A stretch of DNA of 64,000 bases from Oscillospiraceae bacterium (GCA_017861365.1 JAGFXR010000003.1:100957-164956); one strand, 5' to 3'. Positions 8,520 to 16,483 are shown, counted from the stretch's first letter. Numbers and translations: made by a program. Notes: generated by a model not told the origin, from the letters alone.

Positions 8520-9503
8520 TCATCGGCTCCTCTGGTGGAGCTTTTTGTGGAGCTTCAGAAGCTCAATGAGCATCCGGTCGCGGTACTCCATGATTTCAGC
8601 CGCATTGTTACCCTGTTCGGCAGGGCGATGGGCCATTTCGTCATAAATCTGCGTCTGGGCGACCTCGCTCCATCGGTCGGGATAAGCCTCCCATTTTGCC
8701 ATGTCCTTTAACCACAATTGTGCAGACGATCTGAAATGCTCGTCGGCTACCACGAAGCCGCCCTGGCTGCTGGCCAGCTCCATCAAAAGGTAAGGCCCCA
8801 GAAAGGCCCAGCGCAGGCCGGGACCGTAAGTAACCGCCTTATCAATGTCCTCCACGGTGCACACACCGCGCATAATCAAATCCGCGCCCTCCCGGGACAG
8901 CGCCAGCTGCAGGCGGTTGGAGATAAAGCCGAGGCATTCCTTTTGCAAAATAATCGGTTCCTTGTGCAGGGACTGATAGAACTGATATGCCCACTGGAGG
9001 CATTCCTCCGAGGTTTGTTCACCCCGGGTCAGCTCCACCAGAGGAATCAGATGAGGTGGATTGTAGGGATGCGCGCCTACACAGCGTTCGGGGTAGCGGG
9101 TACCCCGGGCAATTTCGGTGATCAGCAGACCGGAGGTGGAGCTGGCAAAAATCGCGTCCGGCGGCGCGTACCGGTCAACCTGCTCCAAAATTTTGTGCTT
9201 CGCCTCATAATGCTCGGGCCCCGATTCCTGAATCAGTCGGACGTCCTTCAGTGCCTCCGCCAGATCAGTGGTGGGATGAAGCCGAGCAAAGCACCTGTCC
9301 GCGGTGTCCGGAAAGAGAATTTCCTGGGTCACCAAAAAATCCAGATCATGCCGAACGTGCTCCATGGCGCGATCCACGCTGTCCTGGCTGATGTCATACA
9401 GCGCAACCTCGCAGCCCTCCAGTGCAAAATTCGTGGCCCAGCTGGCGCCGATGACCCCAACCCCCAGACATGCCACTCTTTGACCCTCCGCCGATTGCCT
9501 CAT
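8520..9503 (-). CDS. 3-hydroxyacyl-CoA dehydrogenase-like enzyme (lambda-crystallin / carnitine-dehydrogenase group)
   Basis: NAD-dependent oxidation of a beta-hydroxy acid or its CoA ester. The Rossmann loop G-V-G-V-I-G is at residues 14-19. ASSTSG follows near 120, and the catalytic His lies in GAHPYNPP (H145). The C-terminal helical domain includes FISNRLQLAL. Total 327 aa, as in the short family members (L-gulonate 3-dehydrogenase, carnitine 3-dehydrogenase, 3-hydroxybutyryl-CoA dehydrogenase). These cannot be told apart by eye. AAGGAGGGG precedes the ATG. It is the first gene behind the -24/-12 promoter at 9556-9572, and the importer genes follow in the same direction. It is probably the catabolic enzyme for the imported substrate. 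Confidence 0.85.
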   Translation of the reverse strand: MRQSAEGQRVACLGVGVIGASWATNFALEGCEVALYDISQDSVDRAMEHVRHDLDFLVTQEILFPDTADRCFARLHPTTDLAEALKDVRLIQESGPEHYEAKHKILEQVDRYAPPDAIFASSTSGLLITEIARGTRYPERCVGAHPYNPPHLIPLVELTRGEQTSEECLQWAYQFYQSLHKEPIILQKECLGFISNRLQLALSREGADLIMRGVCTVEDIDKAVTYGPGLRWAFLGPYLLMELASSQGGFVVADEHFRSSAQLWLKDMAKWEAYPDRWSEVAQTQIYDEMAHRPAEQGNNAAEIMEYRDRMLIELLKLHKKLHQRSR

Positions 9504-9555
9504 TGCAAGCCCCTCCTTTATCTAATTGATGCGGGTTTGGTTGCTTTATTGCTAA

Positions 9556-9572
9556 TGCAACCCGTGTGCCAA
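9556..9572 (-). promoter_or_regulatory. Sigma-54 (-24/-12) promoter
   Basis: On the minus strand the sequence is TTGGCACACGGGTTGCA. The invariant GG and GC are separated by exactly 10 nt, matching the consensus TGGCAC-N5-TTGC without mismatch. It lies about 55 nt upstream of the dehydrogenase ATG. A sigma-54 activator gene is the next gene upstream. Confidence 0.9.
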
Positions 9573-9712
9573 TTTTTCTGTGTGCCGGTTTTTGCCCACG
9601 GGCGGGTGTACAGTGAGCTGGCGATCCTTTATGCCGCCTGTGTTTTTACCCATGCCGTGTTCCTTTATCTGCGTTACAATATTGTTTGCTGAAGAAAAAT
9701 TCACATAATATT

Positions 9713-9728
9713 AAGTTAAAAATGACTT
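9713..9728. promoter_or_regulatory. Operator-like repeat 1 (putative enhancer site)
   Basis: AAGTTAAAAATGACTT, with ends AAGT/ACTT in dyad symmetry. It lies about 175 bp upstream of the expected transcription start of the -24/-12 promoter, a normal distance for a sigma-54 activator site. Confidence 0.6.
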
Positions 9729-9811
9729 GCTATTTTTTCTTCTGAGATCATAAAACGACAGAATCCTTTTTCATTCCGCCTTTTTTGTTCCCGTCTGGTA
9801 TGAAATAAAAT

Positions 9812-9847
9812 AAGTTATAAATGACTTAAAAAAGTCATTTATAACTT
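9812..9847. promoter_or_regulatory. Operator-like repeats 2 and 3 (inverted pair)
   Basis: AAGTTATAAATGACTT at 9812-9827 and its exact reverse complement at 9832-9847. Their centres are 20 bp apart, about two helical turns. Repeat 2 differs from the repeat at 9713 by one base. Probably bound by the Fis-type HTH of the neighbouring activator (inference). The pair could double as an A/U-rich hairpin behind that gene. Confidence 0.6.
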
Positions 9848-9868
9848 AACGTGATTTCAGTGTGAATT

Positions 9869-11257
9869 TTATGTAGGTGTGCCTGTTTCAATGCCCAGCC
9901 GTTTCGCCTTGCGTATCAGAGTGGATTGGCTGGTGCCCAGAGCGGCCGCCGCCTTATAGGTGCTGCCACAGCGCAGCAGGGCGGATTCAATCAGGCGGTA
10001 TTCCACCTGCTCCGTCGCCTCCCGGAGGGAAACCGGAGCTTCGGACAGCAGATCCTGATCTCCCTTCCAGTTGAGAAAGCGCTGGACGGCGGCGGCGGTG
10101 ATTTCCCGCTGGGAGCCTAAAACAGTCAGACGTTCCACCAGATTGCGCAGCTCGCGGATATTGCCCGGCCAATCATACTCCTGCAATACCTGGAGGGCGC
10201 CCCGGGAAAATATCTTGCTCCGTTTATATTTTTGATTAAATTGCTGCAAAAAGTTTTTTGCCAATAGCGAGATATCCTCCCCTCTGGATCGCAGCGAAGG
10301 CAGATAGAGTGGGATTACATTCAAACGGTAATATAAGTCCTCCCGGAACCGCTTCTGGTTTACCAGCTCTTGTAGATTCTGATTGGTGGCGGCCAGCACC
10401 CGGACGTCAATGGGAATTGCGGTGACGCCGCCCACGCGCGTAATCACGCGTTCCTGAATGGCGCGCAGGAGCTTTGGTTGCAGGGGCAGGGGAAATTCCC
10501 CGATTTCGTCCAGTAAAACGGTTCCGTGGTTGGCGGTTTCCAGCAATCCTGTTTTTCCGCCCTTGGTGGCGCCGGTAAAAGCGCCGTCCACGTAGCCGAA
10601 CAGCTCCGCCTCCACCAGATTTTCCGGAATGGCCGCGCAATTGACCTTGACAAACGGCTGGTCGGCCCGGCCGCCTCTGCGTTGAATTTCGTTTGCAACC
10701 ACCTCTTTTCCGACGCCTGTGGCTCCTGTGATCAGCACGGTGGCATCGGTCTGGGCCACCTCGCCGATGAGCATACGGATTCGCTCCATTTCGGGAGAGG
10801 TCCCCAGCATGGTACTTTCGGTTTCCGCGGAGCCGCCGGAGGGAAGCCGCTGCCCTTCGGCAAGTGCGTCGTAGTCGGGAATAACAGTCAGATCGCGCAC
10901 CAGCGTAACCACCAGCTTGATGTTGCCGCCGTCGTCAAAAACCGGCGTCCCCGTGCAGATCAGACGTCCCTCCTCAAAAAAGTCGGAAATCTGAATTCCC
11001 TCCTTCAGAACCCTGAGGGAGACCGCCTGCTCGTATTCCTTTTCCCGCATGGTCCAATCCGTTCCGCTGTCCTGAAGACATTGGACGGAAAAGTAATATT
11101 CCCGCAGAACGTCGGTAATATATCGTCCGATCAGCCGTTCCGCAGGAATATTGATATGGCGTATCCAGGTGCGGTTTGCGGCGAGAATAAACCCCTCCCG
11201 GTCTACAATATAAATGCCGTCACCGATGGTATCAATAATCTCCTGCACCTCGTTCAT
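9869..11257 (-). CDS. PAS-AAA+-Fis sigma-54-dependent transcriptional activator
   Basis: Enhancer-binding protein that opens sigma-54 RNA polymerase complexes. Residues 5-125 are a PAS sensor. The AAA+ domain has Walker A GATGVGKE (K184), the sigma-54 contact loop GAFTGA (about 225-230) and Walker B VLLDE (about 248-252). The C-terminal Fis-type HTH is near 420-458 (STYKAAAALGTSQSTL). The ATG at 11257 is chosen because GGAGGA lies 9 nt before it and only 0 nt before the alternative at 11266. It is oriented toward the -24/-12 promoter and surely controls the dehydrogenase-liv operon (strong inference). The PAS ligand is unknown; it may sense the transported compound. Confidence 0.93.
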   Translation of the reverse strand: MNEVQEIIDTIGDGIYIVDREGFILAANRTWIRHINIPAERLIGRYITDVLREYYFSVQCLQDSGTDWTMREKEYEQAVSLRVLKEGIQISDFFEEGRLICTGTPVFDDGGNIKLVVTLVRDLTVIPDYDALAEGQRLPSGGSAETESTMLGTSPEMERIRMLIGEVAQTDATVLITGATGVGKEVVANEIQRRGGRADQPFVKVNCAAIPENLVEAELFGYVDGAFTGATKGGKTGLLETANHGTVLLDEIGEFPLPLQPKLLRAIQERVITRVGGVTAIPIDVRVLAATNQNLQELVNQKRFREDLYYRLNVIPLYLPSLRSRGEDISLLAKNFLQQFNQKYKRSKIFSRGALQVLQEYDWPGNIRELRNLVERLTVLGSQREITAAAVQRFLNWKGDQDLLSEAPVSLREATEQVEYRLIESALLRCGSTYKAAAALGTSQSTLIRKAKRLGIETGTPT

Positions 11258-11352
11258 GGCAATCATTCCTCCGCCTGCACATGATTTGATTCAGCAGACT
11301 TATTATAGCTTAAATCATATAAAGGGGCAATATCTGAATTGGCGCAGGAGGC

Positions 11353-11388
11353 AAAAAACGGGCGGCTTCACTGATTGAAGCCGCCCGT
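11353..11388 (-). terminator. Terminator of the alarmone synthetase gene
   Basis: A stem ACGGGCGGCTTCA/TGAAGCCGCCCGT (11358-11388), followed on the minus strand by six Ts (11358-11353). Confidence 0.85.
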
Positions 11389-11491
11389 CTTAGACGCGTT
11401 TATCACGTTGAGAGGACGGTTGAACTGCGTTCTCCGTCCTTATGCGCTTTCTTTGCTGTGTGTGCGCTCCGAGTCAATCGGAGTGCGCAAG

Positions 11492-12127
11492 TCAATTGTG
11501 ATGAAATGGGACACGCAGATACAGCCGGTTCATCTTTTCCTCAATGTTGTTGAGCAATTCGGCATATTCCCGGAGTTCATCGACGACCGTGTCGGGGTTG
11601 TCCAGCTGTGCCTTATACCGAATTTGATGCTCCATACCTGCCCAGGTGTCCATGGTAAGCGTCCGGAGCTGAATTTCCACGGGATAATAATCTGTTCCTA
11701 TGTTGTGAATCGGAACGACGGCTATCATATGATAACTGCGGTATCCATTGGGTTTAGGCGTTTTGATATAATTTTTTTCGGTTGGAAATTCTAAATCATG
11801 CATATTGTGAAGCGCATCGATCACCGTGTAAATATCTTTTGTATAATAGCAAATGATTCTGATTCCCGCGATGTCCGTCAAGAAATTTTTCGCATTCTCA
11901 AAGTTGGGCTCATATCCGCGCCGTTCTAATTTTCCATAGATACTTTTCATGGTTTTGACTCTTGTTTGAATATAATGGATCGGATTATGTTGAAATTCGT
12001 TACTAAAATCGTTTTTCAGCGTATCCATTCTAAGATTGATTTCACGTATCCCTGCCTGATATGGTTGGATAAAACGATCATAGTCGTTCAACGTTGCGAT
12101 CATGTCTACAGCGGTGTTTGGTGTCAT
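11492..12127 (-). CDS. Small alarmone synthetase (RelA/SpoT-homolog, synthetase only)
   Basis: Makes (p)ppGpp from ATP and GDP/GTP, without a hydrolase domain or TGS/ACT regulatory parts. It is 211 aa, the size of RelP/RelQ (YwaC/YjbM). Visible synthetase motifs are DIAGIRIICYY, the substrate loop KTPKPNGYRSYH, EIQLRT and the WAGMEHQIRYK helix. The ATG at 12127 follows GGAGG by 5 nt; an upstream extension lacks an SD. It is monocistronic with its own terminator. Small synthetases usually respond to cell-wall or alkaline stress through transcription (family knowledge). Confidence 0.9.
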   Translation of the reverse strand: MTPNTAVDMIATLNDYDRFIQPYQAGIREINLRMDTLKNDFSNEFQHNPIHYIQTRVKTMKSIYGKLERRGYEPNFENAKNFLTDIAGIRIICYYTKDIYTVIDALHNMHDLEFPTEKNYIKTPKPNGYRSYHMIAVVPIHNIGTDYYPVEIQLRTLTMDTWAGMEHQIRYKAQLDNPDTVVDELREYAELLNNIEEKMNRLYLRVPFHHN

Positions 12128-12334
12128 TCTTACCTCCAAAAATACAAGCACTCCGTACATGTTAATAGTATCACACCGATATATTTTTTATCTTGAAGAA
12201 TTGAAAACGATCTGGAAATAATTCGTGAATTTTTTATAAATAATAACATCTGCCATCAATGTTGACTATGTTACCACAGATCAGATAGCGGAACAAAGGT
12301 TTATTGACACGGCGGACCGTAATCAATGAGGAGA

Positions 12335-12362
12335 TTGATTTTTGTGGTAATGATGGTATAAT
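12335..12362 (+). promoter_or_regulatory. Sigma-A promoter of the HAD phosphatase gene
   Basis: TTGATT at 12335-12340, a 16-nt spacer, and TATAAT at 12357-12362. It lies 55 nt before the start codon. Confidence 0.6.
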
Positions 12363-12416
12363 TAAGTGATCTGAGCAATGATTAAAAAATTTGAGACATA
12401 ATGAGGATGAAGCAGA

Positions 12417-13040
12417 GTGGCTTATCAATATATCATATTTGACTTTGACGGTACAATCGTCGATTCTGTATCGGTACAGAATGAGATATTAAAGGAACTG
12501 GCAATGAAGCACCATTTCAACAACATGGATGTCAAAGCCTTTAGACGCAGGGACAGCCTAACGTTTCGAAAAAAAGCCCAAATGCTTTCTTTTGTGATTC
12601 AAATTCAGGCTGAATACAAATCACTGTACAACGAGCTTCTGTTTAAAGTAAAACCGTTTGAGGGATTATTATCGTTACTATCCTCGTTGCAGGCCAGCGG
12701 ATATGACCTTGCGATTATCTCATCCAATGCAGCCGAAAATATAGCGAAATTTCTGCATCTAAATGATGCAGCCCTTGACATTCCCATTATCTCTTCTAAA
12801 GGATTGTCAGGTAAACATAAAGCGCTCACTGAGTTTACGAGACGGTATCACTGTCATTCCTCTGATATTTTATATATTGGCGATGAAATCAGAGATATTA
12901 AGGCATGTAATAAAAGCAAGGTGGATATTGCCTTTGTCAGATGGGGATTAGATGCAGATAAAGACTTAACTTCTTACAATATAAAATTTGTTGCATCGTC
13001 CGTATTGGAATTGCGGCAATTTTTAATTCCGGAGCCTTAA
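12417..13040 (+). CDS. HAD-superfamily phosphatase, phosphoglycolate-phosphatase-like
   Basis: Cytoplasmic hydrolase of phosphorylated metabolites. Motif I is DFDGTIVDS (nucleophile Asp near residue 9). Motif II lies in IISSNA and motif III/IV in LYIGDEIRD. The cap is alpha-helical, and 207 aa is typical. The start is GTG, with GAGGA about 9 nt upstream. Base composition is more AT-rich than in the flanking genes, which hints at separate origin. The substrate cannot be predicted. A candidate small-RNA gene begins 147 nt downstream. Confidence 0.85.
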   Translation: MAYQYIIFDFDGTIVDSVSVQNEILKELAMKHHFNNMDVKAFRRRDSLTFRKKAQMLSFVIQIQAEYKSLYNELLFKVKPFEGLLSLLSSLQASGYDLAIISSNAAENIAKFLHLNDAALDIPIISSKGLSGKHKALTEFTRRYHCHSSDILYIGDEIRDIKACNKSKVDIAFVRWGLDADKDLTSYNIKFVASSVLELRQFLIPEP

Positions 13041-13156
13041 TTTTTTCATCATCATAGCGTTTGGAAGACGAAATCTTGCTCCATGGAATACGGGAGGGAA
13101 GTTATGGGGCATCAAATGAAAAATTCACAGAAGAGTAACAAAATATCCATTTCTTT

Positions 13157-13180
13157 TTTACATAGATATGGTAATATAAC
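13157..13180 (+). promoter_or_regulatory. Promoter-like boxes of small-RNA element copy 1
   Basis: TTTACA at 13157-13162, 12 nt, then TATAAC at 13175-13180. The same two boxes with the same 12-nt spacing precede copy 2 at 52 kb. Confidence 0.5.
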
Positions 13181-13186
13181 CATATG

Positions 13187-13305
13187 AGGCACCTAAAAGG
13201 AGCTTCCTGCATCCGTGCCGCGGCGGAAAAACGCGGACAAAAAATAATGTGAGGTATTTCCTCATTGTTAAGCCCTCCTCGGTTAAAACCTTGGAGGGCT
13301 TTTTA
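13187..13305 (+). ncRNA. Candidate structured small RNA, copy 1
   Basis: A roughly 119-nt element. It starts with a small hairpin (GC-CC, loop TAAAA, GG-GC), then a near-invariant core from GCATCCGT to CGCGGACAAAAA. The hairpin TGAGG-TATTT-CCTCA follows. It ends in a Rho-independent terminator (AAGCCCTCC/GGAGGGCTTTTT, 13270-13304). No ORF with an SD is inside. The same order and core recur at 51862-51979 on the other strand. The next gene on this strand is 1.6 kb away, so this is not a leader. I do not recognise the family. Confidence 0.7.
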
Positions 13306-13412
13306 AATTTAATTCTTTTGTAACATACTAAACATACTTACTTAATAAGTGTTTGATAATATAGACCTTGCAAGAAACAGCTTCTTTTCATTTAAATCCT
13401 CCAATCATAGTG

Positions 13413-13452
13413 AAAACCACCCGGACGTTTGGAGCACGTCTGGGTGGTTTTT
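13413..13452. terminator. Bidirectional terminator hairpin
   Basis: AAAACCACCCGGACG pairs with CGTCTGGGTGGTTTT, with A/T runs on both sides. It lies about 110 nt after the small-RNA terminator and 180 nt beyond the minus-strand BIG2 gene. It most likely serves that gene. Confidence 0.65.
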
Positions 13453-13532
13453 ACATTTACAACGCAAAGAGTAAAGGCGTATTTAAAATCAATTCCAATA
13501 AAAATTTTATACAGTCGGAGAGCTTGATGAAA

Positions 13533-13584
13533 CTGCCCCTGGAAGTTAGTTCAGTATATCATACTGTCTAACTTTCGGGGGCAG
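13533..13584. repeat. Long imperfect inverted repeat
   Basis: A palindrome of about 25 bp per arm (CTGCCCCTGGAAGTTAG ... CTAACTTTCGGGGGCAG) around a short centre. It lies 50 nt beyond the stop of the BIG2 gene and has no T-run. It could be an RNA processing stem, or the remains of a small inverted-repeat element. Confidence 0.6.
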
Positions 13585-13634
13585 CTGAAGGTAATCAAGT
13601 CTGTTGTTTGGATTGTTAATCACTAGGAAGCTGT

Positions 13635-14729
13635 TTACGATTGATTCACCCGCACAATGCAGGTCAGAGTTTTTCCGTCCTCCAGCGTTGCCGTTACCTT
13701 GCAGGTTCCATTTGCAACGGCGCTGACGGTTCCGCTGGAGGAAACCTTGGCCACGGAGGTGTTACTGGACGACCAAGTGACGCTACCGGTGTAGTCGGTG
13801 ACCTTCAGCTGATATGTTTCAGTCAGGGAGAGTAATGTAAAATCCGTCTTGTTCAGGGCGCTGTTGGCACTGCTGGCCACCGAACTGTTCGCAGAAGACG
13901 AGGAACCGGTGAAGCTGCAACGCACCACACAGGATTGAGTGGCGCCGTTATCCAGCATAGCGGTGATGGTGGTGCTTCCCTTGCCCACCGCGGTAACTTT
14001 GCCGCTGGAGCTGACGGTGGCCACAGAGGTGTTTTCGCTTTCCCATGTGACGGTGCCGCTGCTGCCGGAGGGGGTCAGAGTTGCTTTGAGGGTACAGGTT
14101 TCACCGGCGGAGAACAGGGTGAAGTCGTCCTTGCTCAAGGTCAGGTTGGTTGCCGTGGATGACGCGGCGGTGGTGCCGGTCTTGCTGGTTGACTGGGTGG
14201 TTTCGGCCTTTGTCTCGGAGGAACTTGCGGAGGTATCCGAGCTGTTTAAAGAGGAAGTCTCGGTATCGGAGTCCTGATCTTCCGTCTGTGTATCCGTGTC
14301 CGTGCTGCTGCCGCTCTGCTGGATATCCTTGCTGCCGGACGCAGCAGACGTGTCGATGTCGTCAATATCGGTTTCCGTTGTGCCGGAAGACTCCACCGAC
14401 GTTTCCCCGGAATTGGATGTCATATTCATCAGTGGTCGTATAATAGAAAGCACTAGAAGGACAATGGTAATTAAAAGTCCCACGGCGACGATCGAACCTA
14501 TAATACGCAAAATCTGCCGTCTGCCCCGGATCGGGTGCTCTCTGGTCAGCCGCCGACCTCCGTAGGAATTGGATGCATCGTCAAAGTCGTCCTCGAAATC
14601 ATCACGATAATCGGGTTCTTCGTCAACGATACCGGTATTGTTGCAGAACGGGCAGCGGCGATAAGTGGAGGAATAATCCTCCCCACAGAATTCACAGTGC
14701 ACCAATTCATTAATCCTATGCTTTGCCAT
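13635..14729 (-). CDS. Membrane protein with N-terminal zinc ribbon and two BIG2 (Ig-like) domains
   Basis: A short cytoplasmic N-terminus has a four-Cys zinc ribbon (CEFC ... CPFC, residues about 12-32). An acidic stretch and a single TM helix (about 75-100) follow, then a Ser/Thr/Asp-rich linker of about 90 residues. Two Ig-like BIG2 repeats close the protein, each with the pattern WxSxNTSVAxVSSSGxVxAV. The C-terminal part should be outside the cell. The start is uncertain: ATG 14729 begins the conserved-looking part but its AAAGGA is 14 nt away; an ATG at 14765 is possible. It is divergent from the SpoVK-like ATPase, and the 5' ends lie about 210 nt apart. Function unknown. Confidence 0.75.
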   Translation of the reverse strand: MAKHRINELVHCEFCGEDYSSTYRRCPFCNNTGIVDEEPDYRDDFEDDFDDASNSYGGRRLTREHPIRGRRQILRIIGSIVAVGLLITIVLLVLSIIRPLMNMTSNSGETSVESSGTTETDIDDIDTSAASGSKDIQQSGSSTDTDTQTEDQDSDTETSSLNSSDTSASSSETKAETTQSTSKTGTTAASSTATNLTLSKDDFTLFSAGETCTLKATLTPSGSSGTVTWESENTSVATVSSSGKVTAVGKGSTTITAMLDNGATQSCVVRCSFTGSSSSANSSVASSANSALNKTDFTLLSLTETYQLKVTDYTGSVTWSSSNTSVAKVSSSGTVSAVANGTCKVTATLEDGKTLTCIVRVNQS

Positions 14730-14937
14730 AGCGCTGCAATCAGTCCTTTCAGGATTCGCTATCATTTTACGCTTGTCCAATTCTATACCACCCTATACTA
14801 CACGTTTCCGGCTCCTGCGTCAAGAGTTCTTGACCCGCTCCCCGGTTTGTTCTATAATGAACGCAATGCAACATGAGTTTAGGTTGATCCGCGCGGCAGT
14901 CCGGCGTGTGATCCCTTCCAAAATAAGGAGTTTGAAG

Positions 14938-16479
14938 ATGGCTAATTCCATGTCGGCCGGTGCGGTCCACAAACAATACGATGAGGGACTTTCCGCGTTT
15001 CGGCGGCATATTGCGGATCCGGCGGTCCGTGTTGCCTTCGGCAGAGAGGCGGATGCCTTTATGCGCGCCTGCGCTCTGGGGGTCTGGCAGAAGGACGGCG
15101 GGCTGACGCCCCGCCATGTGGAATATTATAACGCGGTCTACTGTAAGGGCAATCCCGTTCCCGCCATCCTCTACTGGGAGCTGTCCACCGCGGTCAGCGA
15201 ATATCCCGGCTTCAAGGCGCCTGCCTTTTTTCAAAAAATGATTCAGTATGATCTTGCAACCGGACGGCGGACCTCCCGCCGTTTCATCGACACCATGACG
15301 CTCATGCTGCTGCTGTTCGCGGCTGCCGACGATGTGGTCAGCGAAGCGGAGGCGGGGTTTGTGAATGCCTGCGCCGACAGTCTCTCCGGCTTGTGTGACA
15401 GGGCGGGGGTGCACAGCGACAAGCCTGCTCTTGATGTGGGAGAATTTGTGACCAAGCACCCTGACGGAACACCCGTCAAGGACAACGCTCCTACACCGGC
15501 CGCAGCCGGTGCGGGAACCGGAACCGCAAGTCCCGCGGAGGCGGCGAAAGAGCGGGAGCCGGAGCCTCAACTAACGCTGGAGGAGCTGCTTGCGGAGTTG
15601 GACGCGCTCTGCGGCCTGCCCAAAGTCAAGGCGGACGTCAAGAGCCTGATCAACCTGGTCAAAGTGCGAAAGCTGCGGCAGGAGGCCGGGCTTCCTGTTC
15701 CGCCCATGAGTCTGCATCTGGTGTTTATGGGCAACCCCGGAACGGGCAAAACCACGGTAGCCCGCCTTTTGGCAAAGATTTATCACGCCATCGGCGTGCT
15801 TTCCAAGGGGCAGCTGATCGAGGTGGACCGCTCCGGTCTGGTGGCGGGCTTCGTGGGTCAGACAGCGATGAAAACCGGAGAGGTGATTCAAAAGGCGTTG
15901 GGCGGCGTGCTGTTTATTGACGAGGCGTATGCGCTTGCCAACCAGGACAATCCCAACGACTTCGGCAAGGAGGCAATCGAGGCGCTGTTAAAGGGCATGG
16001 AGGATCACCGTGATGATCTGATTGTCATTGTCGCGGGATACCCTGAGCTGATGAAGAACTTTATTCACGCCAACCCCGGGCTGGAGTCCCGGTTCAATAA
16101 ATATTTTTTCTTTGAGGATTACAGCGGCGAGGACCTCATGAAAATCTTCACCGGCATGTGCGAGCAAAATGGCTACACGCTGGATGAGGTGACCTGCTCG
16201 TTTTCCCGCGGCGCGTTTATGGAGCTGTATGAACAGCGGGACGAAAATTTCGGCAATGCCCGCGACGTGCGCAATATCTTTGAGTATGGCATTTCCCGGC
16301 AGGCCAATCGGGTGGCTGCCATGGAGGCTCCTACCCGGGAGCAGCTGATGGCGCTCACCAAAGTCGATCTCCAGGACGAAGAGGATACCGATGGAGAAAA
16401 GAAGGCGGAGCCCGCCGTTCAGGCAGGCAGTACGCAAGAGGCAGAGCCGGACGCCGCCGCTCCTGTCCATCCGGAATAA
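14938..16479 (+). CDS. AAA+ ATPase, SpoVK/CbbX family, with TerB-like N-terminal helical domain
   Basis: A protein-remodelling ATPase of 513 aa. The N-terminal half (about 30-150) is helical and TerB-like, and a Pro/Ala/Glu linker follows. The AAA+ module has Walker A MGNPGTGKTT (K271), Walker B VLFIDEA (D328/E329), the sensor region IVIVAGYPELM and the arginine-finger region LESRFNKYFFFEDY. The last 50 residues are acidic and low-complexity. The start at 14938 is fixed by AAGGAG 8 nt upstream. SpoVK proteins act in late sporulation; CbbX relatives remodel Rubisco. The first fits better here (inference). Confidence 0.85.
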   Translation: MANSMSAGAVHKQYDEGLSAFRRHIADPAVRVAFGREADAFMRACALGVWQKDGGLTPRHVEYYNAVYCKGNPVPAILYWELSTAVSEYPGFKAPAFFQKMIQYDLATGRRTSRRFIDTMTLMLLLFAAADDVVSEAEAGFVNACADSLSGLCDRAGVHSDKPALDVGEFVTKHPDGTPVKDNAPTPAAAGAGTGTASPAEAAKEREPEPQLTLEELLAELDALCGLPKVKADVKSLINLVKVRKLRQEAGLPVPPMSLHLVFMGNPGTGKTTVARLLAKIYHAIGVLSKGQLIEVDRSGLVAGFVGQTAMKTGEVIQKALGGVLFIDEAYALANQDNPNDFGKEAIEALLKGMEDHRDDLIVIVAGYPELMKNFIHANPGLESRFNKYFFFEDYSGEDLMKIFTGMCEQNGYTLDEVTCSFSRGAFMELYEQRDENFGNARDVRNIFEYGISRQANRVAAMEAPTREQLMALTKVDLQDEEDTDGEKKAEPAVQAGSTQEAEPDAAAPVHPE

Positions 16480-16483
16480 ATTC

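Larger units (their letters stand above)
9504..9868. other. 365-bp control region of the sigma-54 operon
   Basis: No gene is seen here. The left part is a 5' leader and a -24/-12 promoter read leftward. The right part is AT-rich and carries three 16-bp operator-like repeats. The last two repeats are inverted and could also fold as a hairpin downstream of the activator gene. Confidence 0.7.

Noticed and set aside
9812..9847. Inverted repeat as a plain terminator of the activator gene
   Set aside because: The stem is A/T-only apart from two G-C pairs, and the same 16-bp unit recurs singly at 9713. An operator role explains this better, although a weak terminator effect is not excluded.
13187..13305. 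T-box or other known riboswitch for the small-RNA element
   Set aside because: The GTGCCGCGG part vaguely recalls a T-box antiterminator. The element is only about 119 nt, has no stem I specifier region, and no synthetase or biosynthesis gene follows.
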